This document shows positions 6,439 through 14,394 of a stretch of DNA of 20,555 nucleotides, piece by piece (positions within the stretch are counted from its first letter, which is position 1; every line of letters begins with the position of its first letter). A program made the translations under genes and the position numbers. Below the pieces are notes generated by a model. It was not told the origin of the DNA, made no database searches, and saw only the letters and a program-made list of their open reading frames with translations. The DNA lies in assembly GCA_041653835.1 (NCBI GenBank), contig JBAZEP010000029.1, positions 1 to 20,555 of the forward strand, read 5' to 3'. Source of the stretch: UBA10183 sp041653835 (GTDB lineage Bacteria; Omnitrophota; Gorgyraeia; Gorgyraeales; Gorgyraeaceae).

Positions 6439-6899
6439 GGCTGCTTTTCGTTCCTCTTTATTTTAAAAAACTCCCTTATCAGTGAACTTGCCTCTTGTCC
6501 TAAAATACCGGCCTTAACTGTTATCCTGTGATTCAACTTTTTATTATGCAGGATTTTAAATACCGAATCATGCGCGCCTGTTTTAGGGTCTTTCGCGGCG
6601 TAGAAAAGATTTTTTATCCTGGCGAGGACCATTGCCCCGGCGCACATACTGCAGGGCTCGAGCGTAGAATACATCGCGCAGTTTACCAACCTTTCGCTCT
6701 GGAGGAAATTCGCCGCCTGGGTAATAGCTATCATCTCGGCGTGGGCAGTGGGGTCTTTTAAGGTCTTGATCTGGTTATGCGCCCTTCCTATTATCCCGCC
6801 TTTATGTACAATAACAGCGCCTACAGGCACTTCGTCGCTGTCAAATGCCTTTACCGCCTCTTTCAGCGCTTCCCGCATGTAATATTCGTGGTTTTTCAT
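6435..6899 (-). CDS. tadA: tRNA-specific adenosine deaminase
   Basis: This enzyme deaminates the wobble adenosine of tRNA-Arg(ACG) to inosine. It has 154 residues, normal for TadA. The zinc site of the cytidine/adenosine deaminase fold is complete: H53-A-E55 with catalytic glutamate, and PCSMC with C83 and C86. DEVPVGAVIV near residues 22-31 and NHRITV near the C-terminus are also typical. The ATG overlaps the methyltransferase stop codon (ATGA), so it is co-translated with that gene. Confidence 0.93.
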   Translation of the reverse strand: MKNHEYYMREALKEAVKAFDSDEVPVGAVIVHKGGIIGRAHNQIKTLKDPTAHAEMIAITQAANFLQSERLVNCAMYSTLEPCSMCAGAMVLARIKNLFYAAKDPKTGAHDSVFKILHNKKLNHRITVKAGILGQEASSLIREFFKIKRNEKQP

Positions 6900-7657
6900 T
6901 TCTGGGCGACAACGAGCATTTCAAAATCCTCCGTTGTCAGGGCGTCTTTTCTTGAATACGCGCCGAGCTTGGCGCCGAATATCTCGATTTTTTTATATCC
7001 GAGCGATTTCAAAAGCCAGGTTATTTCACTGGGAACATAATAGCGTTCATTGCATTCCAATGCCTTTTTGTTCCCGTTGTCATCTTCAAATTCAACTGTA
7101 TTGTGATCTCGGAAAGTCATTAAATCGAAGGAAATGCTTTTACAAGTTGAGCCTCCTTCTTTGCTTGCTGACTCGTAAAATTCCTTGACCGAATGAAAAA
7201 GCGGAAACAATCCGTTTAATGCGGTAAATATGAATTTCCCTTTATTATTCAATGACCTGGTCACATTTTTTAATATCTCGAAGTTCATTTCATCTGTTTC
7301 CATTAAAGAAAAACCACCTTCGCAAAGCATAATAGCCAGATCGAATTCGCCCTCAAACGGAAGGGCCCTCGCGTCATGCTTCTGGAAATCGATCGTTACT
7401 CCTGCCTCTTTGGCCTTTTCCCTAGCCCTTTTAAGCTGTGACTCGGATAAATCTATACCGGCAATCTGATAACCTCTTTTTGCCAACTCAATAGAATGGC
7501 GGCCAGTACCACAGCCGATATCAATGATCTTTGTGGATTTATCGCGGCCTAACTCCTGCTCGATAAAATCGCATTCGCCGATAGTCCCGTGGACATAACA
7601 TTCCTCATCGTATTTGTGAGCGTAATTTTCAAATAATGACTCATACCATTGATTCAT
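6896..7657 (-). CDS. Class I SAM-dependent methyltransferase
   Basis: A 253-residue soluble protein with a Rossmann-type methyltransferase fold. Motif I IIDIGCGTG is at 44-52, the acidic ribose-binding residue D69 ends motif II (IAGIDLS), motif III is around KHDARALPF, and motif IV around EFDLAIMLCEGGF. The substrate cannot be predicted; the family includes small-molecule, lipid and RNA methylases. The start has AGGA seven bases upstream. It lies 17 bp downstream of a 57-bp hairpin attached to tRNA-Ser(CGA), from whose promoter it is probably transcribed, and it is coupled to tadA by an ATGA overlap. The neighbours (tRNA, tadA) make a link with translation possible but unproven. Confidence 0.85.
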   Translation of the reverse strand: MNQWYESLFENYAHKYDEECYVHGTIGECDFIEQELGRDKSTKIIDIGCGTGRHSIELAKRGYQIAGIDLSESQLKRAREKAKEAGVTIDFQKHDARALPFEGEFDLAIMLCEGGFSLMETDEMNFEILKNVTRSLNNKGKFIFTALNGLFPLFHSVKEFYESASKEGGSTCKSISFDLMTFRDHNTVEFEDDNGNKKALECNERYYVPSEITWLLKSLGYKKIEIFGAKLGAYSRKDALTTEDFEMLVVAQK

Positions 7658-7674
7658 TGGATTTCCTAAAAATT

Positions 7675-7731
7675 ATGGTTTACCATACGAAGCCTACCAT
7701 GCATGGAAGCTATGCATTAGGCGTAGGATGG
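7675..7731 (-). repeat. 57-bp tRNA-tail hairpin repeat, copy A
   Basis: Copy A of a repeat that is 56/57 identical to copy B at 20277-20333. On the minus strand it begins with the CCA of tRNA-Ser(CGA) and folds as a long hairpin: CCATCC with GTATGG (one mismatch here), an internal loop, GCCTA with TAGGC, a GG bulge, ATGCAT with ATGCAT, loop AGCTTCC. A mini-hairpin ATGGT/ACCAT closes the unit. It separates the tRNA from the methyltransferase gene. Confidence 0.9.
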
Positions 7732-7818
7732 CGGAGGAAGAAGGATTCGAACCTTCGAGGCCCTTGCGAGCCTAACGGTTTTCGAGACCGTCCCATTCGA
7801 CCACTCTGGCATTCCTCC
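7729..7818 (-). tRNA. tRNA-Ser(CGA)
   Basis: A class II tRNA on the minus strand: acceptor GGAGGAA/TTCCTCC, anticodon stem ACGGT/ACCGT with loop CTCGAAA (anticodon CGA, codon UCG), a long variable arm, T loop GTTCGAATCC and an encoded CCA (7729-7731). The CCA is also the first three bases of the 57-bp repeat. Confidence 0.95.
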
Positions 7819-7828
7819 GGCTCAAAAT

Positions 7829-7857
7829 ATTATAATTCAATCCCGCATATATTTAAA
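7829..7857 (-). promoter_or_regulatory. Promoter of tRNA-Ser(CGA)
   Basis: TTTAAA (7852-7857), 17 bases, consensus TATAAT (7829-7834) on the minus strand, 10 nt before the tRNA. It is the only visible promoter for the downstream methyltransferase and tadA genes. Confidence 0.75.
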
Positions 7858-7871
7858 GCTATTTTCTCAGC

Positions 7872-7912
7872 CTAAGGCGACATTTATGACACTGTCACTT
7901 TTGTCGCCTTAG
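7872..7912. repeat. 41-bp palindromic element, copy 1
   Basis: Outer arms CTAAGGCGACA (7872-7882) and TGTCGCCTTAG (7902-7912) pair perfectly, with an imperfect middle section and a TGACA-C-TGTCA core centred on 7892. It shares length, flanking AGC, the CTAAG ends and the GACACTGTC core with copy 2 at 12638-12678. It lies between the fMet terminator and the tRNA-Ser(CGA) promoter. It has no U-run. Confidence 0.75.
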
Positions 7913-7920
7913 AGATTAGG

Positions 7921-7960
7921 GGAAGAAAAAGGCGGCTTTCCTTTTAGGGAAAACCGCCTT
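7921..7960 (-). terminator. Intrinsic terminator after tRNA-fMet
   Basis: On the minus strand AAGGCGG (7954-7960) pairs with CCGCCTT (7929-7935), continues through one mismatch into a five-pair inner stem, and is followed by TTTTTCTTCC. It starts five bases after the tRNA CCA end. Confidence 0.88.
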
Positions 7961-7965
7961 AAATG

Positions 7966-8042
<77 letters not shown>

Positions 8043-8064
8043 GTATTGTTTAAATTGTGGTGTT

Positions 8065-8093
8065 ATTATAGCCTCCTGCCTCCCGGGTGTCAA
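8065..8093 (-). promoter_or_regulatory. Consensus promoter of tRNA-fMet
   Basis: TTGACA (8088-8093), 17 bases, TATAAT (8065-8070) on the minus strand: both hexamers match the sigma-70 consensus exactly with ideal spacing. It starts 22 nt before the tRNA. It is the strongest promoter by inspection in the window, as expected for initiator tRNA. Confidence 0.92.
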
Positions 8094-8108
8094 TGCTTTT
8101 TACCAGAC

Positions 8109-8378
8109 CTACTTTTCTATCCTGATAGGGATTTCGTTCTTTTTCGTGACACCCATGGATTCGCGGGCTACTTGTTCAACGTAATTTATGTCTTCCTCAA
8201 GTTTCTTTTTTTCTTTATACAGCTTCAGATTTTCTTTTTCGAGCCTCGTAATTTCGCTTTCCAGCCGCATATTCCTGAATTTCAACTGCATAAACTTTAT
8301 ATAACCGGGGAGAAATATCACCCCGATAATCACCAGCGTAACTATATGTATAGGTTTAAACCTTATTTTTTTGGCCAT
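8109..8378 (-). CDS. FtsB/DivIC-like septum formation initiator protein
   Basis: An 89-residue bitopic membrane protein: a short basic N-terminus, one transmembrane segment (about 10-30), a charged coiled coil (about 33-66), and the C-terminal YVEQVARESMGVTKKNEIPI block typical of FtsB/DivIC, which bridges FtsQ and FtsL in the divisome. The neighbour fits: ftsB commonly follows eno. The ATG lies inside the last codons of eno (16-nt overlap in another frame) and has no clear ribosome site, so translation is probably coupled. The assignment rests on architecture plus context. Confidence 0.85.
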   Translation of the reverse strand: MAKKIRFKPIHIVTLVIIGVIFLPGYIKFMQLKFRNMRLESEITRLEKENLKLYKEKKKLEEDINYVEQVARESMGVTKKNEIPIRIEK

Positions 8379-9652
8379 GGCATAGCGCCGTACACTGCTT
8401 TGGCGCCAAGGTCTTCTTCTATCCTCAATAGCTCGTTATATTTACATATTCTGTCTGTCCTGCAAAGAGACCCTGTTTTTATCTGGCCTGTACCCATCGC
8501 GACCACAAGGTGAGAGATAGTCGTATCTTCTGTCTCGCCTGAGCGGTGCGATACAACCGCGGTGTAGCCTTTTTTGCCCGCCAGTTTTATCGCCTCTATT
8601 GTCTCTGTGAGCGTCCCTATCTGGTTCACTTTTATAAGGATGGAATTCGCGACATGTTTAGCAATGCCCATTTTCAGGCGCTTCGTGTTTGTGACAAACA
8701 GGTCATCCCCGACTATCTGGATCTTATCTCCGAGAGCTTTTGTCATCTTTTTCCATCCATCCCAATCATCTTCTGCCAACCCGTCTTCAATAGAGATAAT
8801 CGGATATTTCGAAACCCAGTCCGCGTAAAACTTTACCATGTCCTCCGCGCTTTTTTCTTTAACAGCCTCGGCTTCAAGTATATATTTGCCGTTCTCATAG
8901 AAGGAACTCGACGCCGGGTCAAGCGCTATAAAGACATCCTTGCCCGCCTTGTAGCCCGCCTTGTCTATCGCCGTCAGGATCACTTCTATCGCTTCTTCAT
9001 TGGATCTCAGATCAGGGGCAAAACCGCCTTCATCTCCCACGGCGGTGGAAAGCTTTTTTTCGTGGATGATCTTTTTGAGGTTATGGAATATCTCCGCGCC
9101 CATCCTCAACGCCTCTTTGAACGAAGACGCGCCTCTCGGCATTATCATAAATTCCTGGAGGTCCACATTATTATCCGCGTGGGCGCCGCCATTGAGGATA
9201 TTCATCATGGGGACAGGCAGTATATTGGCCTCTTCCCCGCCGAGATACTTATAAAGAGGTATCTTTTTCTGGATAGCGGATGCCTTGGCAGCCGCCATTG
9301 AGATACCCAGGATAGCGTTTGCCCCGAGCCTGGATTTATTTTCGGTACCGTCTAATTCTATCATTAATTTATCAATCTTCTTCTGCTTTGAGGCATCCTT
9401 GCCTGTCAAGGCGGAATTTAATTCGCCGTTAACATTGCTGACCGCCTTTAATACACCTTTACCCAGATAACGGGCCTTATCCCCGTCCCTGAGTTCCACT
9501 GCCTCGTGCTCGCCCGTAGAAGCGCCGCTCGGCACGCTGGCCCTTCCGATAACGCCGGATTCCAATACCACGTCCACTTCTACCGTGGGGTTTCCGCGCG
9601 AATCCAGGATCTCTCTTCCGATTATTTTCCTGATCAACGTCTTCTTTCCCAT
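8363..9652 (-). CDS. eno: Enolase
   Basis: Converts 2-phosphoglycerate to phosphoenolpyruvate in glycolysis and gluconeogenesis. It has 429 residues, normal length. Catalytic and metal positions are all present: E208 (GDEGG), D245, E289, D316/D317, K341 in the signature ILIKVNQIGTLTET, H369-R-S371 in SHRSGETED, and K392. The N-terminal REILDSRGNPTVEV and the SGASTGEHEA loop are canonical. An AAGGAGG ribosome site (9658-9664) lies before the ATG. Its promoter shares its -35 box with the divergent protease gene. The end overlaps the ftsB-like gene. Confidence 0.97.
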   Translation of the reverse strand: MGKKTLIRKIIGREILDSRGNPTVEVDVVLESGVIGRASVPSGASTGEHEAVELRDGDKARYLGKGVLKAVSNVNGELNSALTGKDASKQKKIDKLMIELDGTENKSRLGANAILGISMAAAKASAIQKKIPLYKYLGGEEANILPVPMMNILNGGAHADNNVDLQEFMIMPRGASSFKEALRMGAEIFHNLKKIIHEKKLSTAVGDEGGFAPDLRSNEEAIEVILTAIDKAGYKAGKDVFIALDPASSSFYENGKYILEAEAVKEKSAEDMVKFYADWVSKYPIISIEDGLAEDDWDGWKKMTKALGDKIQIVGDDLFVTNTKRLKMGIAKHVANSILIKVNQIGTLTETIEAIKLAGKKGYTAVVSHRSGETEDTTISHLVVAMGTGQIKTGSLCRTDRICKYNELLRIEEDLGAKAVYGAMPWPKK

Positions 9653-9682
9653 TATTTCCTCCTTATTTTTAGCGAAAGTGTC

Positions 9683-9711
9683 ATATTAACACACCAAAAT
9701 GTCCTTGTCAA
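9683..9711 (-). promoter_or_regulatory. Promoter of eno
   Basis: TTGACA (9706-9711), 17 bases, TAATAT (9683-9688) on the minus strand, with a leader of about 24 nt. The -35 box overlaps by five bases the -35 box of the divergent promoter at 9705-9734. Confidence 0.8.
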
Positions 9712-9734
9712 CTAAGCCATTATTATGCTATACT
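9705..9734 (+). promoter_or_regulatory. Promoter of the FtsH-like gene
   Basis: TTGTCA (9705-9710), 18 bases, TATACT (9729-9734) on the plus strand, about 19 nt of leader before the ATG at 9761. It shares its -35 region with the eno promoter. Confidence 0.75.
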
Positions 9735-9760
9735 TTATCTTACGTAAGAAGGAGAGAAAC

Positions 9761-11389
9761 ATGGCATTTATGACCTATCGTAAATTAAAAATGCATTTCA
9801 TGGAACACTGGGTAAAGATAGTCGTGGGGATAACGATAGTCATCCTTATAATACTATCTATCTGGGGGCTCGCGTCATTGGAGTCATTTTACAGGCATCT
9901 TACGATAGCGCAAATGCCTATAAGCATCCTCCTGGCAGGCCTTAACGCCGGCATATTCGTATTTATGTACATGATATTCCTGCAAGGCGGGTTTTCCAAG
10001 ATAAGACAGACTACTGTAAAGGGCCAAAACGTAAACATCCACTGGCAGGATGTCATAGGTATGGAAGAAGCAAAACAAGAAGCGCTTGAAGTAGTACAGT
10101 TGATAAAAGACCGTACCAAACTCCTCAAAATAGGCGGCAAGATCCTGCGGGGGCTTTTGATGGTAGGCCCGCCCGGGTGCGGCAAGACATACCTTGCCAA
10201 GGCAATCGCCACAGAGGCAGGCATACCTTTTATTTCCATGTCAGGCAGTGAATTCACCGAGATATTCGTGGGGGTGGGCGCGGCGCGCGTAAGAAAATTA
10301 TTCAAAAAAGCCAGGACCCTGGCATATGGCAACGGCGCGGCTATTATTTTCATAGATGAGCTCGACGCTATCGGCAGGCAGCGCTCGTTCAGCTTTATGG
10401 GCGGAGGCCAGGAGACCAACAGCACGCAGAACCAGCTACTCGTGGAAATGGACGGGCTCCAGGAAAAAGATTATAACGTCATCATAATAGGCGCCACCAA
10501 TGCCGCGGAAGGCGTGCTGGACGAGGCGCTTTTGAGGCCTGGAAGATTCGACAGGAAGATCTATATAGACAGGCCTAATCTGCAGGAAAGAGAAAAGATA
10601 TTTGAATATTATCTTAAAAAAATAAAATATGTCCCTGATATAGACATAGGCAGGCTCGCGAGGCAGGCAGTACACAAATCTCCGGCCGAGATAGAAAATA
10701 TGATAAAAGAGGCCGCGCTTATAGCTACCAGGAATAAAAAGGAGATAGTGGGGCACAAGGAACTGTCCGAGGCCATGGAACGCATAGACATGGGCATGAA
10801 ACACAGGAAGCAGATGACAAAAGAAGAAAAAGAAATGGTCGCGTTCCATGAGACAGGGCATCTGGTGGTAATGTACATCCTCCACCCTACCGACGACGTA
10901 TTCAAGGCCTCTATAATATCGCGCAAGGAAGCGCTCGGCGTAGTGCATGCCCAGCCCAGGGAAGAGCTTTATACCCACAACAGGGAGAGGATCCTCGCGG
11001 ATATAAAAGTAAAGATAGGCGGTTATGTCGCGGAAAAAATGAGGTTCGGGACCACAAGCGACGGGGTCTCATCCGATTTCCGCGGGGCCATGTGGTTTGC
11101 CCATAATATGGTCTGGAAAATAGGCATGGGCGATTCGGGCTATATAGGCGACTACACGGTGATACCAGAGTCCCAGCTATCCGAGACAGTAAAAGAAAAA
11201 TTGAACGCGGAGACAAATAAGATAATGCAGGACTGCCTCAAAGACGTGGAAAGCCTCCTTAAAAAAGAATGGCCTCTGGTAGAACGTTTCGTAAAAGAAC
11301 TTCTTGAAAAAGAAGAACTGGAATACGACGACATAGAAGCGATATTCAGGGAATACGGAAAAAGCCACAATTTTAAAAAACCTGAATGA
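9761..11389 (+). CDS. FtsH-like membrane AAA+ metalloprotease lacking the extracytoplasmic domain
   Basis: An ATP-dependent membrane protease of the FtsH type, 542 residues against about 600-650 for typical FtsH. Two transmembrane segments (about 19-40 and 52-74) are separated by only some 12 residues, where FtsH has a domain of about 70. The AAA module has Walker A GPPGCGKT (136-143), pore loop FVGVG (169-173), Walker B IIFIDE (195-200) and the second region of homology with two arginines (259-265). The M41 protease domain has zinc motif HETGH (363-367) and a third-ligand region TTSDGVSSD (431-439). The frame opens at 9725, but AAGGAG six bases before 9761 fixes the start. Its stop overlaps the lipoprotein start (ATGA), suggesting joint function. 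It may be a divergent paralogue rather than the housekeeping FtsH. Confidence 0.88.
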   Translation: MAFMTYRKLKMHFMEHWVKIVVGITIVILIILSIWGLASLESFYRHLTIAQMPISILLAGLNAGIFVFMYMIFLQGGFSKIRQTTVKGQNVNIHWQDVIGMEEAKQEALEVVQLIKDRTKLLKIGGKILRGLLMVGPPGCGKTYLAKAIATEAGIPFISMSGSEFTEIFVGVGAARVRKLFKKARTLAYGNGAAIIFIDELDAIGRQRSFSFMGGGQETNSTQNQLLVEMDGLQEKDYNVIIIGATNAAEGVLDEALLRPGRFDRKIYIDRPNLQEREKIFEYYLKKIKYVPDIDIGRLARQAVHKSPAEIENMIKEAALIATRNKKEIVGHKELSEAMERIDMGMKHRKQMTKEEKEMVAFHETGHLVVMYILHPTDDVFKASIISRKEALGVVHAQPREELYTHNRERILADIKVKIGGYVAEKMRFGTTSDGVSSDFRGAMWFAHNMVWKIGMGDSGYIGDYTVIPESQLSETVKEKLNAETNKIMQDCLKDVESLLKKEWPLVERFVKELLEKEELEYDDIEAIFREYGKSHNFKKPE

Positions 11390-12636
11390 GCGGATCCCCG
11401 TTAAAATATAGTATACCGGCCATATTTTTGATCCTGGCATGCCTTGCGGGCTGCGACAATAAGCCTACCTACCCTGCCGCGAGGCTAGAAGAATCCATCC
11501 TGAAGCTATGCAAAAACGAATATAACCTCGATAACGTAAAGGTAAAAATAATAGGCTCCTCTCTCGGCGTGTATATACCGGTCGAGGGCTTGATCGACCC
11601 TGACATGAAACTTAACCAAAAAGCCGGGGAAAAAATAGAAAATACCGCCCTTTCCATCCATCGCGTTACCACTTCCACGGACATGCCTCTCAAATTCTAC
11701 GTCCTTACAGCCAGGGACACCAAGACCCCGGGCGCGGAATTCATGCTTACGGGTTTCGTATATGATGTGGTACGGGTTAGGCTTTTCGATATATCAAGAG
11801 GGGAATATTTCCAGAGGATACTCAGAGATTTCAGGTTCAACCCATCTATAGCCGGGGAACAGAAAGTAAAAGAGCTATTTGGTGCGCTGAACCAGGACCC
11901 TGCCATCGCCGATAGCATAAAACAGGTGTTATACCCCATATACGCCGTAGGCAAGGCAGGCACCCAGAAGATAAATATAACGAGCATGGAATCGAAAGAC
12001 CTCTCGGACCATGAATCGCTTATTTATGTGAAAACAATAGAGGAGTATGAGCCTGCCCCGGGATTTGAGGCCCATGCCGCGATATTTCCCAGCGGGTTTG
12101 TCAACGAATACCTGTTCCTTATAGACATGTCCTTATTAATAAGCCCTGTTAAGGAAATTGTATCGAAATACTTTTATTCCAATAACGAGATAAGGCAGAG
12201 GAACATCAAGGATACCTTCGAAGGATACAAGGATCTAGGTATAGTAGGATCGGATGGGTTCCCGAAAAAAGAACTGGAGCTCGGATGGTTCCTGGGCCAG
12301 CAAATCGCCAGGAGAATAAAACCGCTTTTCGAAAATGACAGTAAACTGAAAGATAAATTAAAAATCGCTTCCAGCGGAGGAGAGATAAAAGACAGCGTAT
12401 TCCGTTTTAAATTCAGCGCCGCGCCTGCGGCAAATCCAAGCGTGGATAAAAATATCATATTTTCCAGGATAATAAAAATGACGGCTGATGTCCTGCATTC
12501 TTACACGTTCGACGGATATGAAGGCGCGGAATTCATGGATACGGCTGAGGGCGGGAAAAAGATATATCTTTCAAAAGAAGAGCTGGAAAACTTCAGGAAA
12601 AATAAAATAACACTCGATTCATTGGAATTCCAATAG
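11386..12636 (+). CDS. Uncharacterised lipoprotein coupled to the FtsH-like protease
   Basis: A 416-residue protein I do not recognise. It begins with a short signal peptide and lipobox LAGC, making C23 the predicted lipidated residue. The residue after it is Asp, which in enterobacteria keeps lipoproteins in the inner membrane; if the rule holds here, the protein stays next to the FtsH-like protease. The remainder is mixed alpha/beta and fairly hydrophilic, with no repeats, no Cys after the lipobox region except C42, and no catalytic motif I can name. The start overlaps the protease stop by four bases. The stop codon is followed at once by palindromic element copy 2. A role as adaptor, inhibitor or substrate of the protease is inference. 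Confidence 0.8.
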   Translation: MSGSPLKYSIPAIFLILACLAGCDNKPTYPAARLEESILKLCKNEYNLDNVKVKIIGSSLGVYIPVEGLIDPDMKLNQKAGEKIENTALSIHRVTTSTDMPLKFYVLTARDTKTPGAEFMLTGFVYDVVRVRLFDISRGEYFQRILRDFRFNPSIAGEQKVKELFGALNQDPAIADSIKQVLYPIYAVGKAGTQKINITSMESKDLSDHESLIYVKTIEEYEPAPGFEAHAAIFPSGFVNEYLFLIDMSLLISPVKEIVSKYFYSNNEIRQRNIKDTFEGYKDLGIVGSDGFPKKELELGWFLGQQIARRIKPLFENDSKLKDKLKIASSGGEIKDSVFRFKFSAAPAANPSVDKNIIFSRIIKMTADVLHSYTFDGYEGAEFMDTAEGGKKIYLSKEELENFRKNKITLDSLEFQ

Positions 12637-12637
12637 C

Positions 12638-12678
12638 CTAAGTTCACATTTAAGACACTGTCTTAAATGTGAACTTAG
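12638..12678. repeat. 41-bp palindromic element, copy 2
   Basis: Bases 12638-12657 are the exact reverse complement of 12659-12678 around a single C: 20-bp arms without mismatch. It shares 29 of 41 positions with copy 1 at 7872-7912, including the CTAAG ends and GACACTGTC core. Arm differences are compensatory (TTC/GAA here, GCG/CGC there). It lies between convergent genes and contains the purN stop codon. It may help to terminate both transcripts, but neither strand has a U-run. Confidence 0.85.
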
Positions 12679-13277
12679 CTTATAATTCTTACCTTTCTGC
12701 CTTCGAGTTTCAATTTCCCTTCTACGAATAATTGTATTACCCTGGGATAGAGTTTGTGTTCTTCGGCGCGGATAGCCTGACCAAGGGTCTCTTCTGTGTC
12801 GTCCTCGGTCACCTTGACGCTTGACTGCGCTATTATAGGGCCGGCATCCATATCAGCGGTGACGAAATGCACTGTCACGCCTGTAATTTTTACGCCGTAT
12901 TCGAACGCGTCTTTTATGGCATGGGCACCCTTGAAAGACGGCAGCAACGCGGGATGTATGTTTAATATTTTATCCTTGTAAGAAGTGATAAAATCCTTTG
13001 AGAGCATGCGCATGTATCCGGCCAAGACGATAAGGCCTATGTTTTCTTTCGCGAGCGCTCCAAGGATCTCAGCCTCAAAATCTTCCCTGGTTTTAAAATT
13101 TTGTCTCTCGGCTATGAACGTCTTTATCCCGGCCTCTTTTGCCCTTGTCAGCGCGTAGCATCCCGGCGTATCCGAGACAACCAATCTTATCTCCGCCTTT
13201 ATGAGGCCTTTTTTCTCAGCCTCTATTATCGCGCCGAGATTTGTGCCGTTACCCGAACAGAACACCGCTATATTCAT
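12675..13277 (-). CDS. purN: Phosphoribosylglycinamide formyltransferase
   Basis: Transfers a formyl group from 10-formyltetrahydrofolate to glycinamide ribonucleotide, the third step of purine synthesis. It has 200 residues, normal for the folate-dependent PurN. The catalytic triad N106, H108 (NIHPALLPSFKG) and D144 (DMDAGPII) has the same numbering as the Escherichia coli enzyme, and the N-terminal GNGTNL loop binds the substrate phosphate. The ATG overlaps the thioredoxin stop codon (ATGA), so purN is the last gene of the long rnf transcript. Other purine genes are not nearby. Confidence 0.95.
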   Translation of the reverse strand: MNIAVFCSGNGTNLGAIIEAEKKGLIKAEIRLVVSDTPGCYALTRAKEAGIKTFIAERQNFKTREDFEAEILGALAKENIGLIVLAGYMRMLSKDFITSYKDKILNIHPALLPSFKGAHAIKDAFEYGVKITGVTVHFVTADMDAGPIIAQSSVKVTEDDTEETLGQAIRAEEHKLYPRVIQLFVEGKLKLEGRKVRIIS

Positions 13278-13603
13278 ATAAATGCCTGCTCTATTTTTTT
13301 AACTATGTCCCTCTTGGAGGCGGCGCCCACCATCCTTGCCGCTTCCTTCCCGTTATTGAAAAATATGAGCGTGGGTATATTCATAACGCTGAAATTGGTG
13401 GCGACATCCATAGCGTCGTCTATATTAAGCTTGGCGACCTTATACTTGCCCTTATATTCGTTCGCTATCTCTTCCACCACCGGCGACAGCATTTTGCACG
13501 GCATGCACCACGTAGCCCAGAAATCCACTATTACGGGTTTATCGGACTTCAGTACTACCTCCTCAAAATTATCATCCCTCAGCTCTATAACGTTTCCAGC
13601 CAT
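13274..13603 (-). CDS. Thioredoxin with CMPC active site
   Basis: A 109-residue thioredoxin: VDFWATWCMPCKM with redox cysteines C33 and C36, the buried Asp in VIVDFW, and the cis-Pro loop NIPTLIFF. The active site reads CMPC instead of the usual CGPC; this position tunes redox potential, so behaviour may differ from classical thioredoxin. No signal peptide, so cytoplasmic. Its ATG directly abuts the rnfB stop, and the AAGGAGG ribosome site is formed by the last codons of rnfB. Being in the rnf operon, it may serve redox maintenance of the complex or simply share its expression. Confidence 0.93.
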   Translation of the reverse strand: MAGNVIELRDDNFEEVVLKSDKPVIVDFWATWCMPCKMLSPVVEEIANEYKGKYKVAKLNIDDAMDVATNFSVMNIPTLIFFNNGKEAARMVGAASKRDIVKKIEQAFI

Positions 13604-14392
13604 TTACCCCTCCTTTACTATGCATTTCGTCGGACATTTTTCGATAACCACCTGCCATGGGGTATCGCTTTTTGCTTTGGCATAATCCGCCCTGGACAGA
13701 TTATCTTCCACTGTGAACACCCCTCCTGAAAGTTTTTCGCAGATCCTGCACGCTATACAGCCTGCCGGGCAGGCGTTCCTTACTACCGCCGCCTTATCGC
13801 GCGAGATACACTTTACATAAACATTATCCGAGGCGTTTCCTAAAATAATTATCTGCCTCGGGCATGCCTTGACACATTTGCCGCACGCGGTGCACTTGAT
13901 CCTGTCCACCACAGGTATGTTATTCTCGTTTAAATGTATCGCGTCAAAAGGGCACACCGTGACACAGTCGCCGAAGCCAAGGCATCCGAACCTGCATGCC
14001 TTGCTCCCGCCGGACAAAAGATTTACGGCGGAGCATTTTTTAAAACCGGTATATTCATATCTGTCCACGGATCTTTTCCCGCCGTTACATCTAACGCGCG
14101 CTATCTTTTTCTTCTTTACTTTCTTTTCTATCCCCAGTACTTCCGCGATCCTATTGTAAACCTCCTGGCCGCCCGGCGCGCAGGATGTGATATCGGCCTT
14201 GCCTTTGACAATCGCCTCAGCCAGGCTGGCGCATCCTGCCATGCCGCACGCGCCGCAATTCGCCCCGGGCAGGGCGTGTAATACCCTTTCTATATTAGGG
14301 TCCAGCTCCACCCTGAAGATCTTTGAGGCGTAGGCAAGGCCCAGGCCGAACAAAAGCCCCATTATTGACATTGTTAATATAGATATCAACAT
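13604..14392 (-). CDS. rnfB: Rnf complex subunit RnfB (multi-cluster ferredoxin)
   Basis: The ferredoxin-accepting subunit of the ion-pumping ferredoxin:NAD+ oxidoreductase. It has 262 residues. An N-terminal membrane anchor (about 3-24) is followed by the 4Fe-4S domain with C46, C49, C54 and C71 (LPGANCGACGMAGC), then further cysteine groups around KCSAVNLL...CRFGC, CVTVCP, CTACGKCVKACP, and a last set around CPAGCIACRIC and KCPTKCI. This gives several more clusters, as in bacterial RnfB proteins with extra ferredoxin domains. It lies two bases after rnfA. Confidence 0.95.
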   Translation of the reverse strand: MLISILTMSIMGLLFGLGLAYASKIFRVELDPNIERVLHALPGANCGACGMAGCASLAEAIVKGKADITSCAPGGQEVYNRIAEVLGIEKKVKKKKIARVRCNGGKRSVDRYEYTGFKKCSAVNLLSGGSKACRFGCLGFGDCVTVCPFDAIHLNENNIPVVDRIKCTACGKCVKACPRQIIILGNASDNVYVKCISRDKAAVVRNACPAGCIACRICEKLSGGVFTVEDNLSRADYAKAKSDTPWQVVIEKCPTKCIVKEG

Positions 14393-14394
14393 AT

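Noticed and set aside
7675..7731. 57-bp hairpin as a plain intrinsic terminator
   Set aside because: Copy B has no T-run after the stem, and copy A has only five T beyond the mini-hairpin. Genes with good ribosome sites follow immediately and lack other promoters.
8546..9301. 251-codon open frame on the plus strand opposite eno
   Set aside because: It is a shadow of the enolase reading frame. Enolase has all catalytic residues, and this frame has an unnatural composition and no start signals.
10436..10978. 180-codon minus-strand frame opposite the FtsH-like gene
   Set aside because: Antisense to the AAA and protease motifs of a clearly functional gene, rich in Phe/Tyr/His from reverse reading, with no promoter or ribosome site.
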